A stretch of DNA of 64,000 bases, from assembly GCA_017462735.1 (NCBI GenBank), contig JAFTQO010000003.1, positions 21,923-85,922 of the forward strand. The letters are read 5' to 3'. The position numbers and the translations under genes are program-made. This document shows, piece by piece, positions 7,794 through 16,316 of the stretch. The notes under the pieces are model-generated. The model was not told the DNA's origin, did not search any database, and saw only the letters and a list, made by a program, of their open reading frames with translations. The first letter of the stretch is position 1. Every line of letters begins with the position of its first letter. The DNA is from Clostridia bacterium. GTDB lineage: Bacteria > Bacillota > Clostridia > Christensenellales > Borkfalkiaceae.

Positions 7794-8516
7794 TTACAGA
7801 AGACTTGCCGCATCCTTGTCGCAAATAACCGTGACGAAGGGGTGAAGTTGCAATACGGAAGCAGGAAGGTCGGGGGTGATGGGACCTTTCACCATACCTT
7901 TTACAGCCTCTGCCTTGTTCTTGCCGGAAACGACGACGAGGATAGACTTCGCGTTCATAATGTTCTTGATACCCATAGAGAGGGCTTGACGGGGTACTTC
8001 GTCGATGGACGCAAACAAACGAGAGTTATCTTTGATGGTGTTTTCCGTCAAGTCGACGAGGTGGGTAACGGAGTCGAACGGGGTACCAGGTTCGTTGAAA
8101 CCGATATGCCCATTGGAGCCGAGCCCAAGCACTTGTACGTCTTGCTTGTAGTTTTCAAGCAACGCGTTGTATCTGTCGCATTCTTTGCCGCGGCATCTTG
8201 CGCTACCTTTAGGCAAGTTGGTGTTGTTCAAATCGATATCGATATGATCAAAGAGGTTGGTGCGCATAAAGTACGCATAACTTTGGTCGTGGTCGGCGGT
8301 GAGGCCTACGTATTCGTCCAAGTTAACGGTGTGTACGTCTTTATAAGACGTGCCGTTTTCTTTGTGGTCTTTAATCATGTTTTGGTACGTCCCGATAGGG
8401 GAAGAACCGGTTGCCAAACCGAGTACGGCTTTGGGGTTGTTTTTGACGATGTCAATGATGAGTTGAGCGGCTTTTTCGCTCATTTCCGCGTAGTTTTCGG
8501 TGACGATAACTTGCAT
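7794..8516 (-). CDS. nagB: Glucosamine-6-phosphate deaminase
   Basis: A 240-residue NagB that converts glucosamine 6-phosphate to fructose 6-phosphate and ammonia, linking amino-sugar use to glycolysis. Family motifs are visible: LGLATGSSPIGTY near residue 34 (phosphate loop), VNLDEYVGL, GLGSNGHIGFNEPG near the middle, and the conserved C-terminal IVVSGKNKAEAVKGM-type segment. Length is normal. The RBS is AGAGGT. It stands alone with a good promoter; no nagA or transporter is adjacent. Confidence 0.93.
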   Translation of the reverse strand: MQVIVTENYAEMSEKAAQLIIDIVKNNPKAVLGLATGSSPIGTYQNMIKDHKENGTSYKDVHTVNLDEYVGLTADHDQSYAYFMRTNLFDHIDIDLNNTNLPKGSARCRGKECDRYNALLENYKQDVQVLGLGSNGHIGFNEPGTPFDSVTHLVDLTENTIKDNSRLFASIDEVPRQALSMGIKNIMNAKSILVVVSGKNKAEAVKGMVKGPITPDLPASVLQLHPFVTVICDKDAASLL

Positions 8517-8571
8517 AATTTTACCTCTTGAAAAAATTTTGGTGTATTAAAGAAAAAATCTTTTGTATTAT

Positions 8572-8600
8572 TATAAGCCATTAAGACGGGAAAAGCAAGT
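8572..8600 (-). promoter_or_regulatory. nagB promoter
   Basis: Minus strand TTGCTT (plus 8595-8600), 17-bp spacer, TATAAT (plus 8572-8577). The leader is about 50 nt. Confidence 0.7.
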
Positions 8601-8620
8601 GTTTTTTAGAAAAACACTAA
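8600..8620 (-). terminator. Possible terminator of cca
   Basis: On the minus strand AGTGTTTTT, loop CTA, AAAAACACT, followed by TGCTTTT. It is AT-rich but placed right after the cca stop, and it abuts the nagB -35 box. Confidence 0.5.
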
Positions 8621-8626
8621 AATTTT

Positions 8627-9973
8627 TCAGCGTAAGAAGTTAGGCAACAGTTTGAGTAGCCTTTCTTTTGCGTTCTCTTCGGGATGGCATACCGCGTATC
8701 GAAGGGCGTTTTCCAAGGCGACGCCCACCTTTTGCGGCGATACGCCCGCAGTAAGCAAATCTTTGCCGTCTACGGCAAGTTGTTTTAGGGTAAAAGGCGC
8801 GTTTTCTTTGTCCATTCGGGCAAGCAACGTCTGCCACTTGCGTACGGTGGGCGCGACGGATACATTATCCATACAGCCCGAAAAGTCCGCTTGTTTCAGG
8901 CGCATCAGCCAAGGCAATAAGGAATAGTTCTCTACGAAGAATCTGCGCAGTTTTTCCTCACTCGTTTGACAGTTGAAGTCGTACATATGGGTGGCTACCA
9001 GTTTGACGACGGTCTCCCGCTCTTTATTCGGCGCGCCCAATCTGCGTAATATGCCGTCTGCAATCGGCGCGCCCTCTTGCGGATGCAAAAAGGTGTTGCC
9101 GTCCCGCTGAAAGCAAAAGGGTTTGCCTACGTCGTGCAACAGGGCGGCTAGCCGAATTTCTTCGGGCGCATAAAGAACGACGCGGAAGGAATGTTCGAGG
9201 ACGTCGTAGGCGTGAAAATCTTTGCGCTGCATTTGTCCTTTGCCTAAGGCAAGTTCGGGAAAAAGCAGGGCGAAGACGCCGATTTCGTCCAACAGTTTCA
9301 GTCCCTCGTAGTGCCCTTTTTCGTTGCCGTATTTTTTATCGGCGGCAAGGATAAGTTTGAGTTCTTGATATATCCGTTCCTTGGAGATGTCTTGGATAAG
9401 GCGGGCGTTGCTCTTTGCCCCTGCGAGGCAGTCTTTCGTCGGGATAAACCCAAGTTGCGCCGCTTGTCTAGCCAGTCGCATTAATCTTAGCCCGTCTTCG
9501 CCGAACACCTTTTCGGGCTTGTCCACGGTACGCAGACTCTTTTGCTCAATATCGGCTATCCCGCCAAGCGGGTCGACGAAGGCAAAATTTTGCAGGTCGT
9601 AATAGACGGCGTTTGCGGTAAAGTCTCTCCGTCTTGCGTCAATTTCGATATCCTCCGTAAAAAGGATTTCGGCAGGGGTGTGCAACCCTCTAATGTACTT
9701 GTCGTGACGAAAACGGGTGTATTCGTACTCGTTTCCCTCTTCGTCTTTCAGTTTGACGGTGCCCGTATTTTTATAGGTGGCGCAGACGTGGAATCCCGCC
9801 GCCTTGCTTGCCTCTTCTAAAATTTCCACGGGCAGGGACGCCGCCAGATCGAAATCGAAGCGAGGCGGGTGCAATCTCGCTAAAAAATCCCGCACGGAGC
9901 CGCCTACGAGATAGAGGGGCGCAGGTAAATTTTTGGCAAGCATGATTAAATTTTTAGGCAAAAAGTCTTTCAT
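8627..9973 (-). CDS. cca: CCA tRNA nucleotidyltransferase with HD domain
   Basis: A 448-residue class II CCA-adding enzyme (or poly(A) polymerase-type relative) that builds or repairs the 3' CCA of tRNAs. Seen in order: the nucleotidyltransferase core LVGGSVRDFLARLHPPRFDFDLA with the DxD metal pair, the RRDFTANAVYYD segment (motif C-like), and RLMRLARQAAQLGF (template-reading helix). An HD domain with LLHDVGKP and then THMYDF follows. All six tRNA genes in this window already encode CCA, which suggests a repair role. It is divergent from the lipid kinase gene, sharing one -35 element. Confidence 0.9.
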   Translation of the reverse strand: MKDFLPKNLIMLAKNLPAPLYLVGGSVRDFLARLHPPRFDFDLAASLPVEILEEASKAAGFHVCATYKNTGTVKLKDEEGNEYEYTRFRHDKYIRGLHTPAEILFTEDIEIDARRRDFTANAVYYDLQNFAFVDPLGGIADIEQKSLRTVDKPEKVFGEDGLRLMRLARQAAQLGFIPTKDCLAGAKSNARLIQDISKERIYQELKLILAADKKYGNEKGHYEGLKLLDEIGVFALLFPELALGKGQMQRKDFHAYDVLEHSFRVVLYAPEEIRLAALLHDVGKPFCFQRDGNTFLHPQEGAPIADGILRRLGAPNKERETVVKLVATHMYDFNCQTSEEKLRRFFVENYSLLPWLMRLKQADFSGCMDNVSVAPTVRKWQTLLARMDKENAPFTLKQLAVDGKDLLTAGVSPQKVGVALENALRYAVCHPEENAKERLLKLLPNFLR

Positions 9974-10006
9974 ATCCTTCTTTTCCCAAAAAAAATTCTT
10001 AAAAAA

Positions 10007-10058
10007 AGTATATCAAAATTAAAAATAAATTGCAATTAAAACGAAAGTGTTATATAAT
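10007..10058. promoter_or_regulatory. Back-to-back promoters sharing one palindromic -35
   Basis: TTGCAA at 10030-10035 is its own reverse complement. To the right, 17 bp away, is TATAAT (10053-10058) for the lipid kinase gene. To the left, also 17 bp away, is TATACT on the minus strand (plus 10007-10012) for cca. The same hexamer fits both as -35, so polymerase could bind in only one direction at a time. Confidence 0.65.
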
Positions 10059-10135
10059 AGAATTACGGAAAAATTTGCAAAACGGCGCAAGTAGGATTTA
10101 CCGAAGAAAAAAGGCGGAAAGCCATAAGGACTAAT

Positions 10136-11005
10136 ATGATTCATTTGATAATCAATCCCAAAGCAGGTGGCAAGCGTACCCAAAAGCAAATGGACGAGAT
10201 AAAAGAGATTTTTGCGTCGCACGGCAAAGAGTGTACGGTACACGAGACGCAATATGCGGGCGCGGCGAAAGACATTGCGGCAAAACTCACGGAGGAGAAT
10301 GCGGAGGCGACGATAGTTGTGCTTGGCGGCGACGGTACTTTGCACGAAGTATTGAACGGCGTCGCCGACCCGACCCGTTGTACGTTGGGGCTGATTCCGT
10401 CTGGCACGGGCAACGATTTTGCGGCGGCGGCAGGGATCCCTGAAAAGTGGAAAGCGGCGGCAGAGTTGATTGCGACGGGCACGCCAAAACTTACCGATTG
10501 GATAGATATTGGCAACAAGCGCTGTATGAACGTCGGCGGCTTGGGGATGGACGTGGACGTTTTGATTCGTTGCGCAAAAGGTAAGACGAAAGGAAAAATC
10601 AAGTACTTAAAAAGTTTGGTCGCCAGTTTCATCAAGTTCAAAGGCTACGAAGTGTCTTTTGAGTGCGAGGGCGAGCAGGTAGATATGAACGGTCTCATCG
10701 TCGTTGCGTGCAACGGGAGACAAATCGGCGGCGGCATTAAGATTTGTCCCGTGGCGGATTTGGGCGACGGGATGATGGACGTGATGGCGGTACAATGCTT
10801 TAAAAGCAAATGGCAGACAATCAAGGCGTTTATGCTGTTGATGTCGGGGAAAATTATGGGCTATCCCCATAAGAAATATTATCGTTGCAAGTCGGTAAAA
10901 GTTCGCCCTAAAGAGGCGAATACCGTGCAGTTGGACGGCGAATTATACGACGGATTGACTTTCGACGCCGTCGTTCGTAGCGGCTTGAAATTTTACAGGG
11001 CGTAA
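10136..11005 (+). CDS. Diacylglycerol kinase-family lipid kinase
   Basis: A 289-residue DagK/YegS/BmrU-type lipid kinase that phosphorylates diacylglycerol or a related lipid at the inner membrane face, recycling head-group by-products. Motifs: INPKAGGKR at the N-terminus, VVLGGDGTLHEVLNG near residue 62 (nucleotide-binding GGDGT), and GLIPSGTGNDFA near 85. The C-terminal beta-rich lobe contains NGRQIGGGIKICPVADLGDGMMDV. The RBS AAGGA precedes the ATG. The SpoIIE-type phosphatase gene follows after 12 bp and is probably co-transcribed. Confidence 0.88.
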   Translation: MIHLIINPKAGGKRTQKQMDEIKEIFASHGKECTVHETQYAGAAKDIAAKLTEENAEATIVVLGGDGTLHEVLNGVADPTRCTLGLIPSGTGNDFAAAAGIPEKWKAAAELIATGTPKLTDWIDIGNKRCMNVGGLGMDVDVLIRCAKGKTKGKIKYLKSLVASFIKFKGYEVSFECEGEQVDMNGLIVVACNGRQIGGGIKICPVADLGDGMMDVMAVQCFKSKWQTIKAFMLLMSGKIMGYPHKKYYRCKSVKVRPKEANTVQLDGELYDGLTFDAVVRSGLKFYRA

Positions 11006-11017
11006 GCAGAGAAAAGT

Positions 11018-12103
11018 ATGTTTGGGAAAGGTTACCGAAAAATTTTAGACGCGATTCCCGAAGGGGTGTTCGTGTTTGACGAAAAAATGCGGGTGGTGTA
11101 TACCAACCCGTCTTTTCGCCGTTCTTTTTCGGAGCAAGCCAAACCTAAGGGCAGTTTAAAAGAGGTCCTTGCCTGTACGCAAACGGGCGTTTGCGGCGAA
11201 GGGGAAGGGTGTAAGTACTGCGCCTTTTTCAAGGCAATGCAGGGCACGCTTGAAAGCAATCGTGAGCAGACGGAGCGTATCCGTAGAAAGGTCCAGCACG
11301 CCGACCGTACCGACGTCCTTTCCGTGCGGGTGCGCGCTTTACCCGTGGACGATAAACGCAAACTTTTTTTGGGGCTTACCGACGGAACTTGGGAGACGGA
11401 TAAAGAAAGGGATATGTTGTCGGCAAAACAAATGCAACAGCGGTTGTTGCCTGCGGGCAAGACGGCGGCGGGCGTATCCTACGAATATATGTATTTGCCT
11501 TGTTTGGAGGTTGGAGGCGATATCCCCGACGTGTACGAGTTGGACGGAAAAGCCTACGGTGTCCTTGCCGACGTTTCGGGTAAAGGGGTATCGGCAGGGA
11601 TGCTGTCGGCGTTTGTGAAAGCGGCGTTCGACAGGAAACAACCCAGCCTTTCCAAAGCCTTGCAGGGGTTAAGCGAAAAATTTGTCGAACTCAACCCTGA
11701 CGAGCGCTCGTATATCACCGTGGCGGCAGTCAGTATCGATAAAAAAAGCGGTAATTTTGCCTATTCGTTTGCGGGGCATAACGTGCCTATCTTATTGAAG
11801 AACAAAGAAGGGATTCACGAGATCGAGACTCCCTCTTCTCCCATTTCCAATTGGTTTGATTCCCCTGCGTATGAAGAAAAGACCTTGCCGTACGAAAAAG
11901 GGGATTTGCTCGTTTTGCTTACCGACGGCGTGACGGAGTGCAAAAATGCCCGTCGGGAAGAATTCGGGATAGAGCGTGTAGAAAACGTGTTGATGCAGTC
12001 GTATAACGCACAGGATTTTATGGGAAAATTGCGGGCGGCGTTGTCGGTATTTTGCGGCGGAAAGTTTACCGACGACGTTACGGTCATCGCTTTCGATTTA
12101 TAA
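11018..12103 (+). CDS. PAS domain-SpoIIE (PP2C) phosphatase with cysteine cluster
   Basis: A 361-residue signalling protein. Residues 1-130 form a PAS-like sensor (ILDAIPEGVFVFDEKMRVVYTNPSF) that carries four cysteines spaced C-x5-C-x5-C-x2-C at 53, 59, 65 and 68. These could bind an Fe-S cluster or zinc, which is inference. Residues about 140-361 form a SpoIIE-type PP2C phosphatase (GGDIPDVYELDGKAYGVLADVSGKGVSAGM, LLTDGVTECKN, DDVTVIAFD), with the metal-binding aspartates in place. It would dephosphorylate a Ser/Thr-phosphorylated protein in response to redox or metal state. No anti-sigma partner is nearby. The start has only a weak RBS (AGAGAAAAG). Confidence 0.82.
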   Translation: MFGKGYRKILDAIPEGVFVFDEKMRVVYTNPSFRRSFSEQAKPKGSLKEVLACTQTGVCGEGEGCKYCAFFKAMQGTLESNREQTERIRRKVQHADRTDVLSVRVRALPVDDKRKLFLGLTDGTWETDKERDMLSAKQMQQRLLPAGKTAAGVSYEYMYLPCLEVGGDIPDVYELDGKAYGVLADVSGKGVSAGMLSAFVKAAFDRKQPSLSKALQGLSEKFVELNPDERSYITVAAVSIDKKSGNFAYSFAGHNVPILLKNKEGIHEIETPSSPISNWFDSPAYEEKTLPYEKGDLLVLLTDGVTECKNARREEFGIERVENVLMQSYNAQDFMGKLRAALSVFCGGKFTDDVTVIAFDL

Positions 12104-12114
12104 AAAATTTTTAA

Positions 12115-12141
12115 AATTGCTCTTTATGAGCAATTATTTTT
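12115..12141 (+). terminator. Terminator after SpoIIE-type gene
   Basis: AATTGCTC, loop TTTAT, GAGCAATT, then ATTTTT. Confidence 0.75.
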
Positions 12142-12150
12142 ACAAAAGGC

Positions 12151-12179
12151 TTGTACAAACTTAGCGGATGTGGTATAAT
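12151..12179 (+). promoter_or_regulatory. Promoter of ROK glucokinase gene
   Basis: TTGTAC (12151-12156), 17-bp spacer, TATAAT (12174-12179). The RBS AAGGAG lies before ATG 12220. Confidence 0.75.
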
Positions 12180-12219
12180 GTTCGGGAAGCGGTTTTTTGA
12201 CCCTTCGTAAGGAGCAGAT

Positions 12220-13164
12220 ATGGAAAAGTATTATATCGGGATAGATTTAGGCGGGACGTTTATCAAAGCGGGCGTCGTCAATGAGGCGGGGGAAATTCTT
12301 GCTAAAGACCACGCGCCCACTCAAGGGGAATGCGGTGCGGAGGCGGTCTCTAAAAACATTGCAACCGTCATTGAAGGGTTGCTTGAAAAGACAGGTATCT
12401 CTAAGGAAAAAGTCGTGGGCGTCGGCATGGGCGCACCTGGTATGATTGATAGCAGAAGCGGGGAAGTCGTCTATTCTAACAACTTAAAATGGAAACATTA
12501 CCCGATTGCAAAAAGAGTAGGCGAGATGACGGGCTTGCCCGTAAAGATTGCTAACGACGCCAACGTAGCGGCGCTTGGCGAAGCCAAGTTCGGTGCGGCG
12601 AAAGGCTGTGAGGACGTCGTGATGCTCACCCTCGGTACGGGGGTAGGCGGCGGCGTAGTCGTCAACGGAAAAATCATGGAAGGGAACAAGTCGGCAGGCG
12701 CGGAACTCGGCCACGTAGTTATCGAAGGGGACGGTAAACAATGCACCTGCGGCAGAAAGGGCTGTTTGGAAGCGTACGCCTCGGCAACGGCGCTTATCCG
12801 CGACACGAAGGAAGCGATGATGGCGCACCCCGACAGCAAGATGTGGGAGATAGGCAGTATCGACGACGTTAACGGCAAAACGGCTTTTGCGTATAGAGAA
12901 AAGGACAAGTATGCCAAAGCGGTGGTGGAAGAATATATCCGTCAACTTGGGTTTGGTATCGTCAACTTCGCCAATATTTTCCGTCCTGAAAAAATCCTTT
13001 TAGGCGGCGGCGTTTGCGCGGAAGGGGATAATTTGATTAAACCCCTGCAAGCGATTATGGACAGAGATTTGTTCGGTAAGGATATGGGTCCCGCCGTGCC
13101 TATCAGCGTAGCAAGTTTAGGCAACAGCGCAGGGATTTTGGGCGCGGCGGCGCTTTGGATGTAA
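12220..13164 (+). CDS. glcK: ROK family glucokinase
   Basis: A 314-residue ROK-family sugar kinase, most like the Gram-positive glucokinases, making glucose 6-phosphate from glucose and ATP. Seen: the N-terminal phosphate loop YIGIDLGGTFIKAG, MGAPGMID near residue 70, the sugar-binding NDANVAALGE, and LGTGVGGGVV. The zinc-binding HVVIEGDGKQCTCGRKGCLE has the usual His/Cys pattern (C-x-C-G-x2-G-C-x-E). No N-terminal DNA-binding domain is present, so it is a kinase and not a ROK repressor. Together with pgi at 17 kb it covers the first steps of glycolysis. Confidence 0.88.
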   Translation: MEKYYIGIDLGGTFIKAGVVNEAGEILAKDHAPTQGECGAEAVSKNIATVIEGLLEKTGISKEKVVGVGMGAPGMIDSRSGEVVYSNNLKWKHYPIAKRVGEMTGLPVKIANDANVAALGEAKFGAAKGCEDVVMLTLGTGVGGGVVVNGKIMEGNKSAGAELGHVVIEGDGKQCTCGRKGCLEAYASATALIRDTKEAMMAHPDSKMWEIGSIDDVNGKTAFAYREKDKYAKAVVEEYIRQLGFGIVNFANIFRPEKILLGGGVCAEGDNLIKPLQAIMDRDLFGKDMGPAVPISVASLGNSAGILGAAALWM

Positions 13165-13205
13165 ATGTAAATAGCGGTAAACGCAGTTGGGAGCGCGCAA
13201 AAAGG

Positions 13206-14534
13206 ATGAAGGCCAACTTTTTAAAAAGTAAGGAAATGAAAAATACCGGCTGGTTGGTAGGAGAGCAAATTTTCCAAATGTTGCTCTCTTTGGTCGTCGG
13301 TATTTTATCTGCGCGTTATTTAGGACCGAACGGCTACGGAACGCTCAACTATACCCTGTCCTTCGTGACTTTTTTCGTGTCCGTTGTGACGCTGGGTATG
13401 GATAGTGTCATCGTTAAAAAAATGGTTGAGAACCCCGACCGAGAAGGGGAGTATTTGGGCAGTTGTATGCTCTTGCGTTTCTTCTCGTCCGTGCTTTCTT
13501 CTATTGCCATCGGGCTGATTGTTTTTATCTTAAATCCGTCGGAACCGTTGAAGGTGGGCTTGGCGCTCATTCAGTCCTTGCAATTAGTATTCCGTTCGGC
13601 ACATCTGTTTGAAAGTTGGTTTCAACGTCGATTAAAGTCCAAGTACGTTGCCATTGCAAAGATGGTGGCAAGTATAGCGGTTTCCGCCTATAAAATATTC
13701 TTGCTAGTGACGGCAAAAGACCTTATTTGGTTTGCGTTCTCTAACGTTTTACTGGAAGGGATAAGCGTCCTGATATTTGCGACCTTTTACAAGGTAGATA
13801 AAGGGCAAAAACTATCTGTTAAGTTTTCGACGGGCAAAGAGGTGCTTTCGCAAAGTTATCACTTTATCTTGTCGGGGCTTATGGTTGCCATCTATACGCA
13901 GATGGACAAAATTATGATTGGCCAAATGCTTACGGATACGGACGTCGGTTTGTACACGACGGCGTTGACCCTTTGCGGGATGTGGATATTCGTACCTACT
14001 GCAATCATTAATTCTTTTCAGGTTAGGATTTACGAACTTAAAAAAGAAGGGAAAGAAGCGGAGTATCTGGACCGATTGAAACGGCTCTACGGTGCCGTTA
14101 TTTGGCTTTGCTTAATCGTGTCTGCAATCGTCACTATATTTGCAGACCTTGGCGTACATATTTTGTATGGGGAAGCCTATGCAGGGTCAAGCGGAGTGTT
14201 GCGGATTGCAATTTGGTCGGAAGTATTCTCTATGATCGGGGTTGCGCGCGGGATATGGATTGTCAATGAAGGCAAGCAAAAATACGTCAAGTATTATCTA
14301 CTGATCGGCGCTGTCGTCAATTTGATTCTCAATTTTGTGCTCATTCCTTTGATGGGTATTTACGGCGCGGCGTTGGCTACTTTAGTCACGCAAATGGTGA
14401 CGAGTATGATAGCGCCTTTGGCTTTTAAGGAGACGAGAGAGTTTACAAAGATTGCCGTACAATCTTTTTTACTGAAACCGTTTTGGAAAAAGGAGAAAAA
14501 CGATGGGGTTAAGATCGATACTCAAGAAGAATAA
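13206..14534 (+). CDS. Polysaccharide flippase (Wzx/MATE-like)
   Basis: A membrane protein of about 442 residues with roughly 12-14 hydrophobic helices, belonging to the oligosaccharide flippase family that moves lipid-linked sugar units across the membrane. The N-terminus GWLVGEQIFQMLLSLVVGILSARYLGPNGYGTLNY is diagnostic. ATG 13206 is favoured over an upstream in-frame TTG that would overlap the glucokinase stop; ATG 13236 is also possible. It overlaps the TupA-like gene by 32 bp, so the two are translationally linked. With that gene it suggests export of a surface glycan or teichuronic-type polymer. Confidence 0.82.
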   Translation: MKANFLKSKEMKNTGWLVGEQIFQMLLSLVVGILSARYLGPNGYGTLNYTLSFVTFFVSVVTLGMDSVIVKKMVENPDREGEYLGSCMLLRFFSSVLSSIAIGLIVFILNPSEPLKVGLALIQSLQLVFRSAHLFESWFQRRLKSKYVAIAKMVASIAVSAYKIFLLVTAKDLIWFAFSNVLLEGISVLIFATFYKVDKGQKLSVKFSTGKEVLSQSYHFILSGLMVAIYTQMDKIMIGQMLTDTDVGLYTTALTLCGMWIFVPTAIINSFQVRIYELKKEGKEAEYLDRLKRLYGAVIWLCLIVSAIVTIFADLGVHILYGEAYAGSSGVLRIAIWSEVFSMIGVARGIWIVNEGKQKYVKYYLLIGAVVNLILNFVLIPLMGIYGAALATLVTQMVTSMIAPLAFKETREFTKIAVQSFLLKPFWKKEKNDGVKIDTQEE

Positions 14535-15414
14535 GGCGTTATGTTTCTTGTATGAAAAATGGCTAAACTTCTACTATAAAGCCTTGACTACCATTTCTCC
14601 TAAATGGAACGTACAAAAGCGGTATAAAGCGGTATTTAAGAAAAAAATCAATTTAAAGAACCCTACGACACTAGAAGAAAAGTTGCAATGGCTGAAACTG
14701 TACGACTACAACAACAACCCACTTGTGCATAAGTGTGCGGACAAGTACGCCGTTCGCGGGTATATCGAGGAGTGCGGCTATGGGCATATCCTCAACGAGT
14801 TATATGGGGTATATGACGACCCAAAACAAATAGATTGGGCTGCTTTGCCTCAACAGTTTGTTTTAAAGTGGAATTTTGGTTGTGGTTTAAATCTCGTATG
14901 TAAGGATAAGGAAAAGTTTGACGAGAAAAAGACCAAGCGACTTTTGAAAAAGTGGAAAAAAGACAAGAAGTGGATGCTTCACGCTGAAATGCAATACAAG
15001 TATGCGCCCAAAAAACTGTTGTGTGAAAAGATGCTGGTAGACGAGGCGCAACCCAATGGATTGACCGACTACAAGGTGTACTGTTTCCACGGGGAACCGA
15101 AGGCAATTTTGGTGATGCAAGATAGGGCGACGGGAGTGAAAGCGGAGTTTTTTACCCCCGATTGGACCCCTCTCGAAAACACGGGAAAGTACGCTGCGCC
15201 TGAGACAAAGACGCCGGCCCCTGCTTGTCTTAAAGAGTTGATAGAGGTTTCCAAAAAGTTGTCCGCAGCGTTTCCCTTCGTTCGTTGTGATTTTTATATC
15301 GTGCAAGACAAGTTGTATTTTGGCGAGATGACTTTTACGCCTGCGGCAGGTCTGTACCTGTCTAAGACGGAAGTAGAAGGCAAGGATATGACAGAATTTT
15401 TAAGGATAAAATAA
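14503..15414 (+). CDS. TupA-like ATP-grasp protein
   Basis: A 303-residue protein resembling the TupA-like ATP-grasp family, named after a teichuronopeptide biosynthesis protein and common in polysaccharide loci. Supporting segments are the N-terminal NPTTLEEKLQWLKLYD and CADKYAVRGYIEECG (family K-x-[AE]-V-R). FVLKWNFGCGLNLVCKDK corresponds to the ATP-binding Lys and glycine-rich loop. The C-terminal end has PFVRCDFYIVQDKLYFGEMTFTPAAG with the metal-binding D and E. It may join an amino acid or similar acid to a sugar polymer. It overlaps the upstream flippase gene. Confidence 0.8.
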   Translation: MGLRSILKKNKALCFLYEKWLNFYYKALTTISPKWNVQKRYKAVFKKKINLKNPTTLEEKLQWLKLYDYNNNPLVHKCADKYAVRGYIEECGYGHILNELYGVYDDPKQIDWAALPQQFVLKWNFGCGLNLVCKDKEKFDEKKTKRLLKKWKKDKKWMLHAEMQYKYAPKKLLCEKMLVDEAQPNGLTDYKVYCFHGEPKAILVMQDRATGVKAEFFTPDWTPLENTGKYAAPETKTPAPACLKELIEVSKKLSAAFPFVRCDFYIVQDKLYFGEMTFTPAAGLYLSKTEVEGKDMTEFLRIK

Positions 15415-15421
15415 GCGAGTT

Positions 15422-16273
15422 ATGAAACAACTTATCTTTGACTATAGCAAAATAGTGCTCGCGTACGTTATGGCGGCTTGCGTAGGCGTCATTACTTATT
15501 GCTTGCTGCCCTTTGATTTTTGGCTCAGCCTATTGCTCGCGGACGTGGCAGCGACGGTGATCGTCTTTATGTACAGCGTCCTCTTTGGCAATGCCTCTGT
15601 CTACGACCCGTATTGGAGCGTCCAGCCCATCGTCATCGTTGCCATTTTCTGCGTGGGTAAACCTTTTTCGCTGGCGTGGCTGTTGCCTCTTATCGTCGTT
15701 TGTTTGTGGGGGCTCCGTTTGACGGCAAATTGGGCGTATACTTTCCAAGGTATGCACCATCAAGATTGGCGGTATACCGCGCTGAAAGAAAAGACGGGTA
15801 AGTGGTACCCGCTCGTCAATTTCTTTGGGATACATATGATGCCCACCCTTATCGTATACGCTTGCACTTTGCCGATAGTGTTTGTGATAGAGTCTGGCGT
15901 GGCGTTCAACCCGTGGTCGATTGTTTGTCTTCTGGTCAGCGTAGCGGCTTTTACGTTGCAGGGCATGGCGGACGTACAAATGCATAAATTCCGCAAGAGA
16001 AAAGGGGTTGGATTTATCCGCGACGGGCTTTGGAAATACAGTCGTCACCCCAACTATTTAGGCGAAATCTTGATGTGGTGGGGGATAGGCGCCTATGCGG
16101 TGGTGCTGTTGCCTGGTTGTTGGTACTTGCTGGCAGGCGCGCTCATCAACACCTTGCTCTTCCTGTTCGTCAGTATCCCTTTGGCGGACGGTAGGCAATC
16201 GAAAAAAGAGGGATTTGAGGGCTATAAAAAGCAAACTCGTATGCTCTTGCCAATCCCGAAAAAATCTAAATAA
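15422..16273 (+). CDS. DUF1295 / steroid 5-alpha-reductase-like membrane protein
   Basis: A 283-residue integral membrane protein of the DUF1295 family, related in fold to isoprenylcysteine methyltransferases and steroid 5-alpha reductases. About seven hydrophobic helices are visible. The C-terminal signature is FIRDGLWKYSRHPNYLGEILMWWGIGAYA, followed by PLADGRQSKKEGFEGYKKQT, which carries the conserved cofactor-binding residues. It lies 7 bp after the TupA-like gene and ends at a strong terminator, so it is the last member of the flippase operon. The substrate is unknown; a lipid or polyprenyl compound is plausible. Confidence 0.82.
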   Translation: MKQLIFDYSKIVLAYVMAACVGVITYCLLPFDFWLSLLLADVAATVIVFMYSVLFGNASVYDPYWSVQPIVIVAIFCVGKPFSLAWLLPLIVVCLWGLRLTANWAYTFQGMHHQDWRYTALKEKTGKWYPLVNFFGIHMMPTLIVYACTLPIVFVIESGVAFNPWSIVCLLVSVAAFTLQGMADVQMHKFRKRKGVGFIRDGLWKYSRHPNYLGEILMWWGIGAYAVVLLPGCWYLLAGALINTLLFLFVSIPLADGRQSKKEGFEGYKKQTRMLLPIPKKSK

Positions 16274-16279
16274 AACGAA

Positions 16280-16309
16280 AAACCTCTCCAACGTTGGAGA
16301 GGTTTTTTT
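16280..16309. terminator. Terminator
   Basis: AACCTCTCCAACG/TTGGAGAGGTT near-perfect stem with a run of seven T, between DUF1295 and the convergent mazF. An A-run on the left makes it usable on both strands. Confidence 0.85.
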
Positions 16310-16316
16310 GATATAA

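Noticed and set aside
7695-8531. Long plus-strand frame over nagB
   Set aside because: It is antisense to nagB, which has clear motifs, and has no RBS or recognisable domain.
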